Positions 34,892-43,773 of a DNA stretch of 64,000 nt are shown piece by piece. This stretch comes from Wenzhouxiangella sp. Lineage in GTDB: Bacteria; Pseudomonadota; Gammaproteobacteria; Xanthomonadales; Wenzhouxiangellaceae. The notes below the pieces were generated by a model that saw only the letters and a program-made list of their open reading frames with translations, made no database searches and was not told the origin of the DNA. How positions within the stretch are numbered: the stretch's first letter is position 1; every line of letters starts with the position of its first letter. Location of the stretch: positions 1 through 64,000 of the forward strand of contig SLKT01000010.1 of assembly GCA_007134485.1 (NCBI GenBank), written 5' to 3'. Both the position numbers and the translations under genes were made by a program.

Positions 34892-35965
34892 TCAATCGGC
34901 GCGCTTGATGACCCTTCTACAGCGCCAGAGCAGGTAATTGACGGCCAGCCAGAAGTGCTGGAAATTCGGATTGCGCGTCTGGCCCTTGTGGTAGCGATAG
35001 TAGATCTGCTGGGCAATCACCGCCAGTCGGAACAGACCGTAGACCTCGTAAAACGCCCAGTTGTCCGGCTTCAGGTCCATTCGATCACAGTAATACTCGA
35101 CCACTTCAGCCCGCGTCAGCATGCCGGGCACATGGGTGGGCTGTCGCCGGAAGCCCTTGAAATACTTGTCATCATCTTCCTGGACCCAGTAAGCCATGGA
35201 ATTACCCAGATCCATCAGCGGGTCTCCGATGGTGGCCAGCTCCCAGTCCAGCACGCCGATGATATTCATGGGATCGTTGACATCGAGCACCAGGTTATCG
35301 AAACGATAGTCACCATGAATCAGGCACAGCCGAACTTCATCGGGAACGCGCTCGGCCAGCCAGCGCATCACCATCCTGCCCGGCAGCACGTTCCAGGTCT
35401 TGGCCCGACGAAATCGCTCGGACCAGCCCTCGATCTGGCGCTTGTTGTAGCCGGCGCCCTTGCCCAGGCGTCGAAGTCCGGTCTGGTCGAGGTCGACCTG
35501 ATGCAGATCGATCAGACGGTCGATTGCGGTCTTCGACAGCAACCGGGCCTGATCGGGTTCCAGTTTCAGGCCCTCGGGAAGATCCTCGCGCAGGATGATG
35601 CCCTCGAGTCGTTCCATGACATAGAAGTCGGATCCGATGACCGATTCGTCACGGCACAGCGCCAGAACCCGGGGCACATACGGATAGACCGGCCTGAGGG
35701 CGCGCTGTACCTGGTACTCGCGCACCATGTTGTGGGCCGATTTGGCCTTGGTGCCCGGCGGCGGGCGACGCAGAATCAGGTCACGATCAGGATAACTGAG
35801 CCGGTAGGTGAGGTTGGAAGCACCCTTGGCATACTGCTCGACGCGCGGCTGACCCTCGATGCCCTCGAGGTTGTCCTTCAACCAGGCATCGACCGCTTCG
35901 ACATCAAACTGGTCCTCATCGCGAAGCGCGCGGGGCTGATCAATCAGTCCATCGGTCCGGGTCAT
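34892..35965 (-). CDS. Phosphotransferase family kinase (APH fold, ACAD10/11-like)
   Basis: This 357-residue protein of the aminoglycoside phosphotransferase fold has GASNLTYRLSY (nucleotide loop), the catalytic HGDYRFDNLVLD and DWELATIGDPLMDLG (metal-binding Asp). It resembles the bacterial homologues of the N-terminal kinase part of human ACAD10/ACAD11, not antibiotic-resistance kinases. An acyl-CoA dehydrogenase of the matching group is encoded at 42437-43645. Family knowledge suggests a role in hydroxy-acyl-CoA turnover. ATG 35965 is favoured over an upstream one. Confidence 0.85.
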   Translation of the reverse strand: MTRTDGLIDQPRALRDEDQFDVEAVDAWLKDNLEGIEGQPRVEQYAKGASNLTYRLSYPDRDLILRRPPPGTKAKSAHNMVREYQVQRALRPVYPYVPRVLALCRDESVIGSDFYVMERLEGIILREDLPEGLKLEPDQARLLSKTAIDRLIDLHQVDLDQTGLRRLGKGAGYNKRQIEGWSERFRRAKTWNVLPGRMVMRWLAERVPDEVRLCLIHGDYRFDNLVLDVNDPMNIIGVLDWELATIGDPLMDLGNSMAYWVQEDDDKYFKGFRRQPTHVPGMLTRAEVVEYYCDRMDLKPDNWAFYEVYGLFRLAVIAQQIYYRYHKGQTRNPNFQHFWLAVNYLLWRCRRVIKRAD

Positions 35966-36069
35966 CAGGCAAGTCCAGGCTGGAAGTGGCCACATACTAC
36001 CCGAATGTGCCCGCGCCTTTGGAGTCGGGGTGCTTTAATATCTCGAAATGGGAACAGGCAGCCGGCACG

Positions 36070-36642
36070 ATGAAAGCCAGTGACAACGACAAAGTGGCGG
36101 AATTACTCAAGCAATACACCGGTGATGACGAAAGCATCGACCGGATGCTGCCCATGGTCTACCAGGAGCTGCGCGCGCTGGCGGGTCGTCAACTGGCCAG
36201 CCAGCGACGCGATCACACCCTGCAGGCCACCGCCCTGATCAACGAGGCCTACCTGCGCCTGGCCGAGCAGGACTATCACAACTGGGACAATCGCCGCCAG
36301 TTCCTGCTGATCGCCGCCACCGTGATGCGTCGGGTCCTGGTCGACTACGCTCGACGACGTTCGGCCGCCAAGCGACCCCAGGACTTCCACAAGATTGCCC
36401 TGGAGAGTTCTGATCTCGGTGAGGATTTCGGTCAGGACCTGATCGCTCTGGACCAGGTCCTCAACCAGCTTTCAGAAGTGGATGAGCGCCAGGCCCGGAT
36501 CGTCGAGCTGAGATACTTCGCCGGACTGAGCATCGCCGAGACCGCCGAAGCACTGGAGATCTCTCCCCGCACGGTCACCCGCGAATGGCGCATGGCCCTG
36601 GCCTGGCTGCGCCGGATTCTGTCACGCGGAGAGAATCACTGA
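36070..36642 (+). CDS. ECF-type RNA polymerase sigma factor
   Basis: This 190-residue sigma factor is of the ECF group that pairs with Ser/Thr kinases (Sig-70_X6-like). It has region 2 (QATALINEAYLRLAEQD; DNRRQFLLIAATVMRRVLVDYARRR) and region 4 with helix-turn-helix (LSIAETAEALEISPRTVTREW). No anti-sigma gene is adjacent. Instead a convergent kinase gene overlaps its 3' end by seven bases, a common pairing for this group. Phosphorylation-dependent control is inferred. Confidence 0.9.
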   Translation: MKASDNDKVAELLKQYTGDDESIDRMLPMVYQELRALAGRQLASQRRDHTLQATALINEAYLRLAEQDYHNWDNRRQFLLIAATVMRRVLVDYARRRSAAKRPQDFHKIALESSDLGEDFGQDLIALDQVLNQLSEVDERQARIVELRYFAGLSIAETAEALEISPRTVTREWRMALAWLRRILSRGENH

Positions 36643-39071
36643 TTTCTACCTGACAGGCTCTCGCGACGCGCCTCGTCGAGCTTGGTCCGAATGGATGCCT
36701 GCATCTGAGACCAATCATCCATCGGCTCGGCGCCCAGAAATTCCAGCGCTTCCTGCCAATCCGCCCGGGCCTGGTCAAGATTCCCCTGCTGGGCACGCGC
36801 GGTCGCCAGGATATCCAGGGCGGAGGCCAGGTAGACCGATTCAATTCCACCGTAGCGTTCCTGGCGACGACGCTGGTCCTCGATGACTTCACTGATCAGG
36901 CTTTCGGCACGTCGCGGATTGGACTGGCGAAGATGCAAGGCCGCCAGATTGGTCCTGGAGAGTCGATACAGATAATGGTCCTGGCCCACAATCTCGCGAA
37001 TCATGCGCGCTGCCCGGTCGAATGCCACCATGGCCTCGGCATTTCTCTCCAGTCTGGACAGGGCCACCCCGTAGTTGCCAATGGTATTGGCCAGGCGTTG
37101 ACTGGGACCGATCAGGCGTTCGTGGTCTTCGATGAGCTGCTCGAACATAAGCGCCGCCTGTTCCGGATCGTCCAGCATCAACGCGGTGGCCAGTGCGAAA
37201 CGACCGCGCAGGTAACGCGGATCGTGCTCGGGATAGATGTCCTCGGCCAGCTGCCTGGCTTGCGTGGCCATTTCAAGGGCTCGGCTGGACTGGCGAGCAA
37301 AGACATAGGCGCCAACCAGCGCGGCCTTGGTCTTGAAGCGCAATTCCCCGGATTCGTCGATGTCAGGAATGCGATCCAGAATGGCCTCCAGATCGGCAAT
37401 CGTCTGCTCCAGCGGTCGGTCGAGCACGTTGGCATGGTTGCGCAGCTTGCGAATCCGTAGCTGCTCGATACGGCCCTGGTAATCGCCATCGGCCTGGTCG
37501 AGCCATTGAATCGCCTGGCGGTCCGCATCGATCGCTTCCAGCGCCCTACCGCCGGAGTCATAGGCCGCGCCCACCTCGGCCATGATCAGCCCCCGCTCTG
37601 CCGGGCCGGAGGCTGCATCCGATGCGCCAAGCGCCTGCTCCAGCAGGGGCAGCGCCTGTTCCCCAAGCCCAAGGGCGTTGTAGGCTCGGCCGATGGCCAG
37701 GTTGATCGACCCAAGCATGCCCGGATCCAGATCATCGGCCGCGACGAGTTGCCGGGCGCCCAGGTCGAGCACGTCGCGAACGGTCACCTCCTGGCCGCGC
37801 GTCGGAAGCGAATCGGCGCCGGCAAACAACTCGTGCATGAATTCATTGACCGCTTCGGCCCGATCGCGCTCCCAGGCGGTCTGGCGCATCTGGGCCTCGC
37901 GATCGACAAGAAAGAATGCCGACACGATGGCCAGTATTCCGGTTCCGGCCACGGCCCAGCGATTTCTCCAGACGAACCGGTGGCTTCGGTACAGCCAGGA
38001 ATCCCCCCGGGCGAGCACCGGTCGAAGCTCCAGAAATCGCTGCAGATCATCGACCAGATCACGAACCGAGGCATAGCGTTCCTCGCGGTCGTAATGCAAT
38101 GCCTTCATCACGATGGCGTCCAGGTCAGCATGTGCGCCCGGCGGTTCGATCCGACCCTGTTGCATGAATTCGGACAACTGACCGGGATCATCCACATCGG
38201 CAAACGCGGGGCGGCCTGCCAGCAGGACATACAGCACCATCCCGAGCGAATAGACATCGGTCGCCGCACTCAGTCCACGACCGGCAATCTGCTCCGGGCT
38301 GGCATAGGCCAGTGTCAGCATACCCATGGAACCGGCCGCCTGGCGTTCACCGTCACCCCGGCTTTCCCTTACGTGCGCGATTCCGAAATCCAGCAACTTC
38401 GGTTCACCTTCGGCCGTGACCAGGATGTTGGACGGCTTGATGTCCCGGTGAACGACCATGTGCCGATGGGCAAAGTCCACAGCATTGCAAACCTTGATGA
38501 AGATCTGCACACGCTGGCGGGTGGAACAGCGATGTTCGCGACACCACACATCGATGGGTTGGCCATCGACAAACTCGGTGGCCAGAAACGGGCGGCCTTC
38601 GCCGAGCACACCGCCATCGATCAGGTGCGCAATGTTGGGATGATTCAGCCGCGACAGGATCCGGCGCTCGGTCGCGAAGCGATGCCGCAGCGCTTCATTC
38701 GGAGCATCGGACAGCGACAGCAACTTCAAAGCCACCGGCTGATGCATTCCCCCATCCTCGCGCTCGGCCAGGTAGACCACGCCCTCCCCGCCCTCATTGA
38801 GGCGTCGAATCAGACGGTAGTTGCGCGGCAAAGGCACTTCCAGCGACACTTCCCGCAAGACCTGCTGGGCAGCCGTCTGGAATCGCTCCGGCACCTGGTC
38901 CGAACGGTCGTCTTCAGCGGCTTCAATCAGCCACGCCGCTTCATCAGCAAGGGCCTGATCATTGCCGCATTGATCGCTCAGGAACTGTCCGCGCTGCGCC
39001 TCGGGAAGCTCCAGCGCCTGTTCGGCAATCGCCTTGGCGCGACGATAACGCTCGGCAGCGGAATCACTCAT
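36636..39071 (-). CDS. Ser/Thr protein kinase with TPR-containing C-terminus
   Basis: This 811-residue membrane kinase has a Hanks-type domain at about residues 85-355: the Gly-loop LNEGGEGVVYLAE, Lys116 (VALKLL), HRDIKPSN (208-215), DFG (228-230) and ASPEQ. One membrane helix follows at about 375-393 (WAVAGTGILAIVSAFFLV). The long C-terminal half is TPR-like helical repeats (GRAYNALGLGEQALPLLEQA and others) that would be outside the cytoplasm. It is convergent with the ECF sigma gene. The pair is likely a signalling unit. Confidence 0.92.
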   Translation of the reverse strand: MSDSAAERYRRAKAIAEQALELPEAQRGQFLSDQCGNDQALADEAAWLIEAAEDDRSDQVPERFQTAAQQVLREVSLEVPLPRNYRLIRRLNEGGEGVVYLAEREDGGMHQPVALKLLSLSDAPNEALRHRFATERRILSRLNHPNIAHLIDGGVLGEGRPFLATEFVDGQPIDVWCREHRCSTRQRVQIFIKVCNAVDFAHRHMVVHRDIKPSNILVTAEGEPKLLDFGIAHVRESRGDGERQAAGSMGMLTLAYASPEQIAGRGLSAATDVYSLGMVLYVLLAGRPAFADVDDPGQLSEFMQQGRIEPPGAHADLDAIVMKALHYDREERYASVRDLVDDLQRFLELRPVLARGDSWLYRSHRFVWRNRWAVAGTGILAIVSAFFLVDREAQMRQTAWERDRAEAVNEFMHELFAGADSLPTRGQEVTVRDVLDLGARQLVAADDLDPGMLGSINLAIGRAYNALGLGEQALPLLEQALGASDAASGPAERGLIMAEVGAAYDSGGRALEAIDADRQAIQWLDQADGDYQGRIEQLRIRKLRNHANVLDRPLEQTIADLEAILDRIPDIDESGELRFKTKAALVGAYVFARQSSRALEMATQARQLAEDIYPEHDPRYLRGRFALATALMLDDPEQAALMFEQLIEDHERLIGPSQRLANTIGNYGVALSRLERNAEAMVAFDRAARMIREIVGQDHYLYRLSRTNLAALHLRQSNPRRAESLISEVIEDQRRRQERYGGIESVYLASALDILATARAQQGNLDQARADWQEALEFLGAEPMDDWSQMQASIRTKLDEARRESLSGRNQ

Positions 39072-39080
39072 CTGCCGGTC

Positions 39081-40988
39081 TTACCAGGCAATCCCGTAAT
39101 CATCGCCGAAGTCACTGGCTGCACCATGCATTGCGTCATTCTCATGGTCAATCCAGATGGCCGTGGTTGGATTGTAGGTGCGATCGACCAGCTCCACATC
39201 GTAGCCAAGGGACTCGAGCTGGCTGCGGGTCAGCGGCGAGACCACCGGCGTCACCTGCAAGCGACCCGGCTCGGCCTGGTGAGCGCCGAACGAACTTTGC
39301 ATGGAATAGCTGATGATATTGCCGCGACCATCGGCCGCCTGCTGGACGTTCATGCCCCATTCGACCATGCCGAGAAAGAATTGCAGCAGGTTCTGGTCCT
39401 GGGAATCGCCACCCTGGACCGAGAAGGCCATGATCGGTCGCCCCTCTTCCAGCGCCAGCGTGGGGGTCAGGGTCACTCTCGGGCGTTTGCCGGGTTCGAC
39501 CACGTTGAATGGATTGAGCTGCTCATCGAGCACGAAACTCTGCATGCGCTGACTCAGGCCAATCCCGGTATCGCCGGCGATGAAGGCCGGAATCCAGCCA
39601 CCCGAAGGCGTCACCGAAACCACCCAGCCCTCGGCATCGGCTGCCTGGATGGAGGTGGTCCCAGCCAGGAATGATTCATCGTGATCCAGGGTGCTGGACT
39701 GCTGGAAACCCTCAACACCCAGCGCTTCGGCATCGGGCGGATTCTGCTGCCAGTTCTGGCGCAATTCCTCGAACGGGTTGGTCTCGCCCTGGTGGGGATA
39801 CGGATCCCCCGGGCCGAAATCCTTGAGTCGACCATCCATGGAAATCAACTCGGCGCGTTCACGCGCATAGGATTTCGACAACAAACCTTCAATCGGCTCG
39901 GCCGGCTCGAAGTCCGGATCACCGTAGTAGAAGTCACGATCGGCAAAGGCCATGGCCATGGCTTCATGCAACGTGTGGACGTAACGGGTGGAGTTGAAGC
40001 CCATGGCCTGCAGATCAAAATTCTCGAGAATGTTGAGCGCCTGCAACATGGCCGGTCCCTGGGTCCAGGTGGTCAACTTGTAGACATCGACACCGCGATA
40101 GTTGGTCGACACCGGCTCTTCGATCTTGACCTCCCAGCGATCCAGGTCTTCCATGGTGAACAAGCCGCCATGCTCCCGGGTCGCCCGCACGATTTCTTCG
40201 GCAATATCACCGCGATAAAAGCGATCATAGGCGGCATAGATGGCTTCCTTGCGGCTCTTGCCATTGGCCAGCGCCTCGGCCTCGGCATCGACGAGCTTTT
40301 GCAGGGTCGCCTCCAGCTCGGGCTGGCGAAAGATCTCGCCGGGCGCGGGGGCGGCGCGTTTGGATGGATCATCGGGATCGAGATGCGGCAGAAACACGCG
40401 CGTCGAGTCCGGCCATTGTTCGAGAATTTCGCGCCGGCGCTCGATATTGGCCGATTGCGAAGCTTCCAGCGGATAGCCGCGCGCCAGCTCGATGGACGGG
40501 GCCAGCACCTGGGCCAGACTGAGATTGCCGAATTCGGCCACCATGACCATCAGGCCGCCCGGTGTGCCCGGGGTGACCGCGGCCAGTGGCCCGAATTCGG
40601 GCGGGTAGACCATGCCCTGGTCGCGGAAGAATTCCGGCGTGGCCCCGGTGGGCGCCACCCCCAGGCCGTTGATACCCAACACCTCGCCGGTTTCGGGGTT
40701 GTGGATCAAGGCCTGGGTCTCGCCACCCCAACCCAGCACGTCCCACATGGTGGCAGTCGCGCCGAGCATGGCGGCGGCCGCATCAACGGCATTGCCGCCT
40801 TGCTGAAACATCATCGCACCGGTGGTCGCGCCCAGCGGCTTGCCGGTTACCGCCACCCAGTGGGTACCCTTGAGAATGGGCCGGGTGGTGTCCTGGGCTG
40901 AAGAGACCCCGACCATCATTAGCACGCAGGCGCCCGACAGGACGATCCACCAGCGATTGCGGCACGCCCGCATCCATTGAAAAAGCAT
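39081..40988 (-). CDS. ggt: Gamma-glutamyltransferase family protein
   Basis: This 635-residue exported Ntn-hydrolase is expected to split glutathione-type gamma-glutamyl bonds in the periplasm. It has a signal sequence (ACVLMMVGVSSAQ), QQGGNAVDAAAAM, and the autoprocessing Thr444 in FLAGTTSIQAADAEGW, where the proenzyme would be cut into two subunits. It also has PGKRPRVTLTPT and HGAASDFGDD. Motifs differ somewhat from E. coli Ggt (no PLSSM), so substrate specificity is open. AAGGAG stands seven bases before the ATG at 40988; an upstream in-frame codon is less likely. It is divergent from the crotonase gene. Confidence 0.88.
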   Translation of the reverse strand: MLFQWMRACRNRWWIVLSGACVLMMVGVSSAQDTTRPILKGTHWVAVTGKPLGATTGAMMFQQGGNAVDAAAAMLGATATMWDVLGWGGETQALIHNPETGEVLGINGLGVAPTGATPEFFRDQGMVYPPEFGPLAAVTPGTPGGLMVMVAEFGNLSLAQVLAPSIELARGYPLEASQSANIERRREILEQWPDSTRVFLPHLDPDDPSKRAAPAPGEIFRQPELEATLQKLVDAEAEALANGKSRKEAIYAAYDRFYRGDIAEEIVRATREHGGLFTMEDLDRWEVKIEEPVSTNYRGVDVYKLTTWTQGPAMLQALNILENFDLQAMGFNSTRYVHTLHEAMAMAFADRDFYYGDPDFEPAEPIEGLLSKSYARERAELISMDGRLKDFGPGDPYPHQGETNPFEELRQNWQQNPPDAEALGVEGFQQSSTLDHDESFLAGTTSIQAADAEGWVVSVTPSGGWIPAFIAGDTGIGLSQRMQSFVLDEQLNPFNVVEPGKRPRVTLTPTLALEEGRPIMAFSVQGGDSQDQNLLQFFLGMVEWGMNVQQAADGRGNIISYSMQSSFGAHQAEPGRLQVTPVVSPLTRSQLESLGYDVELVDRTYNPTTAIWIDHENDAMHGAASDFGDDYGIAW

Positions 40989-41082
40989 GTCGATCTCCTT
41001 GGAAAAGTCATCATCGCTCAAGCATATCAGACCGCCGAATCGCCCTATACTCACCAATCTCCACTCTTATTCAGGCTGATCC

Positions 41083-41922
41083 ATGTCTGTCCAGTATGAA
41101 ATCCGTGATCAGATCGCACTGATCCGCATCGACCGTCCGAAAAAGCGCAATGCCGTCGACAGCGCCACGGCCCGGGCGCTGTTCGAGGCCTTCGAGCAAT
41201 TCGAAGCCAATGACGACGCGCACGTGGCGGTCCTGGCCGGGACCGGCGATCACTTCTGTGCCGGCGCCGATCTGGGTGAAATTGCAGACGGCGCCACGGG
41301 CGAGGATCGGCTGGCCGCGGGCAAGCTCGGTCCGATGGGCCCGACCCGGATGATGCTGTCCAAACCGGTCATCGCGGCCATTGAAGGATATGCCGTGGCC
41401 GGTGGCCTGGAGCTGTGCTGCTGGGCGGATCTGCGGGTGGCGGCACGCTCGGCGCGATTCGGGGTCTTGTGTCGACGTTTCGGCGTGCCACTGGTGGATC
41501 TGGGGACCATTCGCCTGCCCCGCCTGATCGGTCATTCCCGGGCCATGGATCTGATCCTGACCGGGAGAGAAATCGATGCCGAGGAAGCCGAACGCATCGG
41601 CCTGGTCAATCGCCTGGTCGATGAGGGTCAGACCCTGGAGCAGTCTCTGAAACTGGCCGCGGAACTGACCAAATTTCCCCAGGCCTGCCTGCGCGGTGAT
41701 CGCCTGTCGACCATCGAGCAATGGTCACTGGACTGGGAGGCTGCCATGGACAACGAACTGCGCCATGGTCTGGCGGCCCTGAAATCCGGGGAGACCCGCA
41801 GCGGGGCGGAGCATTTTACGCTTGGACTGTCCGGGTCCGATCACAGATCCAAAGTCGCCAAAGGAACAAGAAAAGCAGACCACAGAGACACAGAGGACAC
41901 AGAGAAAAATTCAAAAAATTGA
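41083..41922 (+). CDS. Enoyl-CoA hydratase/isomerase (crotonase) with repeat-derived tail
   Basis: This 279-residue crotonase-fold enzyme has the oxyanion segment GDHFCAGADLGEI, GYAVAGGLELCCWADLRVAAR and a helical C-terminal part. The exact acyl-CoA substrate is not decidable. The last 20 or so residues (after about LGLSGSDH) are unusual, hydrophilic and read RKADHRDTEDTEKNSKN. They are encoded by the start of the hairpin repeat at 41881-41951, so the repeat appears to have inserted at the original gene end. Confidence 0.88.
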   Translation: MSVQYEIRDQIALIRIDRPKKRNAVDSATARALFEAFEQFEANDDAHVAVLAGTGDHFCAGADLGEIADGATGEDRLAAGKLGPMGPTRMMLSKPVIAAIEGYAVAGGLELCCWADLRVAARSARFGVLCRRFGVPLVDLGTIRLPRLIGHSRAMDLILTGREIDAEEAERIGLVNRLVDEGQTLEQSLKLAAELTKFPQACLRGDRLSTIEQWSLDWEAAMDNELRHGLAALKSGETRSGAEHFTLGLSGSDHRSKVAKGTRKADHRDTEDTEKNSKN

Positions 41923-41951
41923 TTGTTTGCTCTGTGATCTCTGTGTCTCTC
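41881..41951. repeat. Imperfect hairpin repeat (CACAGAGACACAGAG family)
   Basis: The left arm CACAGAGACACAGAGG... faces CTCTGTGATCTCTGTGTCTC across about 30 AT-rich bases. The left arm supplies the end of the crotonase reading frame. Confidence 0.65.
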
Positions 41952-41994
41952 ATCAAACAGATTTGTACCTTATTGTTTTGAAAATAAAAAATCT

Positions 41995-42071
41995 AACCGC
42001 AAAGACGCTAAGTTCGCAAAGAAAAATACTTCCTTTTTTCTACCTTCGCGTCCTTTGCGTCTTCGCGGTTA
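41995..42071. repeat. Long imperfect hairpin repeat (CGCAAAGACGC family), copy 2
   Basis: TAACCGCAAAGACGCTAAG faces CTTTGCGTCTTCGCGGTTA across about 35 bases. The core CGCAAAGACGC is shared with 10388-10487. Confidence 0.65.
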
Positions 42072-42180
42072 GTCTGATTTTGTTTGTTCCGCGACAGCGG
42101 GCCCGGTATCGGAACTGAAGACTCTGTGGTGAACTGATGGGATTTGAACGACGCGGTGGAGAAGGAACAAACGTAGGCTA

Positions 42181-42227
42181 GAGTTTATGGGGGCTGGGCG
42201 CCGAGCGGCCTTGCCCGGGGCCGGGCT
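42181..42227. repeat. Dispersed 46-bp GC-rich repeat, copy 2
   Basis: GAGTTTATGGGGGCTGGGCG continues into CCGAGCGGCC and TGCCCGGGGCCGGG. It matches 17388-17433 with four substitutions and one inserted base. Confidence 0.55.
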
Positions 42228-42436
42228 CAAGGCGAACGGCTTGGTCGATTTCTTAAGTTCAGGGGCGTTCTGGTGCCTGTCGAATTGCGTTTGATCCAAT
42301 GGGAAGCGGCTTGCCTTTAGTCGGCTCTTCGGGTGTTCGAAGAACGGAAAGACCGTGCCCGCCTCCGTCACCTCGACCCCGGCCCCGGTCAAGCCCACTC
42401 GTCGCTTGACGGGTAGGAGTTGGTGGATGGGGGCGT

Positions 42437-43645
42437 TCACGAACGGTACTTGCCAAGTTCGAACCTTGCCACCAGTCCGCGGTGGACCTCGTCCGGGCCA
42501 TCGGCCAGGCGCAGGGAGCGTGCGGCTGTCCAGGCGGCGGCCAGTGGGAAGTCTTCGCTCAAACCCGCGCCGCCGTGTAGCTGGATGGCCATGTCGACCA
42601 CTTTCTGGGCCATGGCGGGAACGGCGACCTTGATCTGTGAAACCTCGCTCATGGAGCGGACAATACCCTTGTGATCGAGGCACCAGGCCGCCTTGAGGAC
42701 CAGCAGGCGCGCCTGTTCGATGGCGATTCGGGCCTCGGCAATGCGTTCGGCGTTGCCGCCTAGTTTGACAAGCTGCCGGCCGAAGGCCTGACGCTCGAGT
42801 CCGCGACGACAGGCCAGCTCGAGGGCATGTTCGGCCAGGCCGATCAGGCGCATGCAATGGTGAATACGGCCCGGACCGAGGCGGCCCTGGGCGATTTCGA
42901 AGCCTTTACCGGGGCCGGCGATGATCGCGGACTTTGGCAGGCGAACATTGTCGAAGGTGACCTCGCCATGGCCATAGGGCGCATCCAGCATGTTCATGGC
43001 CATCAGCATACGTTCGACCTTGATGCCCGGCGTGTCCAACGGCGCCAGCACCATGGAATGGCGATGGTGACGGTCGGCCTCGGGATCGGTCAGTCCCATG
43101 AAGATCACGACTTTGCAGTGCGGATGACCAATCCCGGTCGACCACCACTTTCGACCGTTGAGCACCACCTCATCGCCCTCGATGGTGGCCGTGGCCTGCA
43201 TGTTGGTGGCATCCGACGAGGCCACCTCGGGTTCGGTCATACAGAATGCCGAGCGCATCCGGCCTTTCAGCAAGGGCGCCAGCCACTGGTCCTTCTGTTC
43301 CTGTGAGCCATAGTGATACAGGACCTCCATGTTGCCGCTGTCCGGGGCATTGCAATTGAAGATCTCCGGGGCGATGAATGATCGGCCCATGCGCTCGGCC
43401 AGTGGCGCGTAATCAAGCACCGACAACCCGGCCCCGAACTCCTCATCAGGCAGGAACAGGTTCCACAGGCCCAGCGACCTCGCCTTTTCCTTGAGTTCAT
43501 CAATGACCGGCAAGACTTGCCAAGGGTCATCGAGGGCGGCCATCTGCCGATGCCATTCAGGCTCGACTGGCTCGACTTCGTCGCGCATGAAGCGGTGCAG
43601 TTTGCGGGCGATTTCCCGGGCGCGGTCGGAGGGGGTGAGATCCAT
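42437..43645 (-). CDS. Acyl-CoA dehydrogenase (ACAD10/11-like)
   Basis: This 402-residue flavoenzyme oxidises an acyl-CoA. It carries the ACAD motifs FCMTEPEVASSDATNM, GRKWWSTGIGHPHCKV, GRIHHCMRLIGLAEHALEL, RQAFGRQLVKLGGN and AIQLHGGAGLSEDFPLA. The RIHHCMRLIG segment is characteristic of the ACAD10/11-type group. The kinase partner type is encoded 6.5 kb away at 34892-35965. ATG 43645 fits the family N-terminus; an upstream frame extension is spurious. Confidence 0.9.
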   Translation of the reverse strand: MDLTPSDRAREIARKLHRFMRDEVEPVEPEWHRQMAALDDPWQVLPVIDELKEKARSLGLWNLFLPDEEFGAGLSVLDYAPLAERMGRSFIAPEIFNCNAPDSGNMEVLYHYGSQEQKDQWLAPLLKGRMRSAFCMTEPEVASSDATNMQATATIEGDEVVLNGRKWWSTGIGHPHCKVVIFMGLTDPEADRHHRHSMVLAPLDTPGIKVERMLMAMNMLDAPYGHGEVTFDNVRLPKSAIIAGPGKGFEIAQGRLGPGRIHHCMRLIGLAEHALELACRRGLERQAFGRQLVKLGGNAERIAEARIAIEQARLLVLKAAWCLDHKGIVRSMSEVSQIKVAVPAMAQKVVDMAIQLHGGAGLSEDFPLAAAWTAARSLRLADGPDEVHRGLVARFELGKYRS

Positions 43646-43773
43646 GGGGTGGCCTTGTGGTGGGCGAACTCCCAATGGTAATCCACCAAAACTTGTCCCA
43701 GGCCAATAAATGCTCGGTACATCATCGGTATGGTAAGACCACAAGCTGGATCCAATCTGGAAGGAGCAAAATC

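Larger units (their letters stand above)
41923..42436 (+). other. Repeat-filled crotonase-ACAD intergenic region
   Basis: These 514 bases contain no supported gene. They hold the end of one hairpin repeat, a second hairpin (41995-42071) and the dispersed 46-bp repeat (42181-42227). The rest, up to the end of the acyl-CoA dehydrogenase gene, shows only overlapping spurious frames. Confidence 0.6.

Noticed and set aside
37506-39674. 722-codon open frame opposite the Ser/Thr kinase
   Set aside because: The kinase on the minus strand has all catalytic motifs. The opposite frame has no recognisable domain and runs across two genes.
42069-42857. 262-codon minus-strand frame over the repeat region
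   Set aside because: It is Arg/Pro/Gly rich, overlaps the acyl-CoA dehydrogenase in another frame and crosses repeats.
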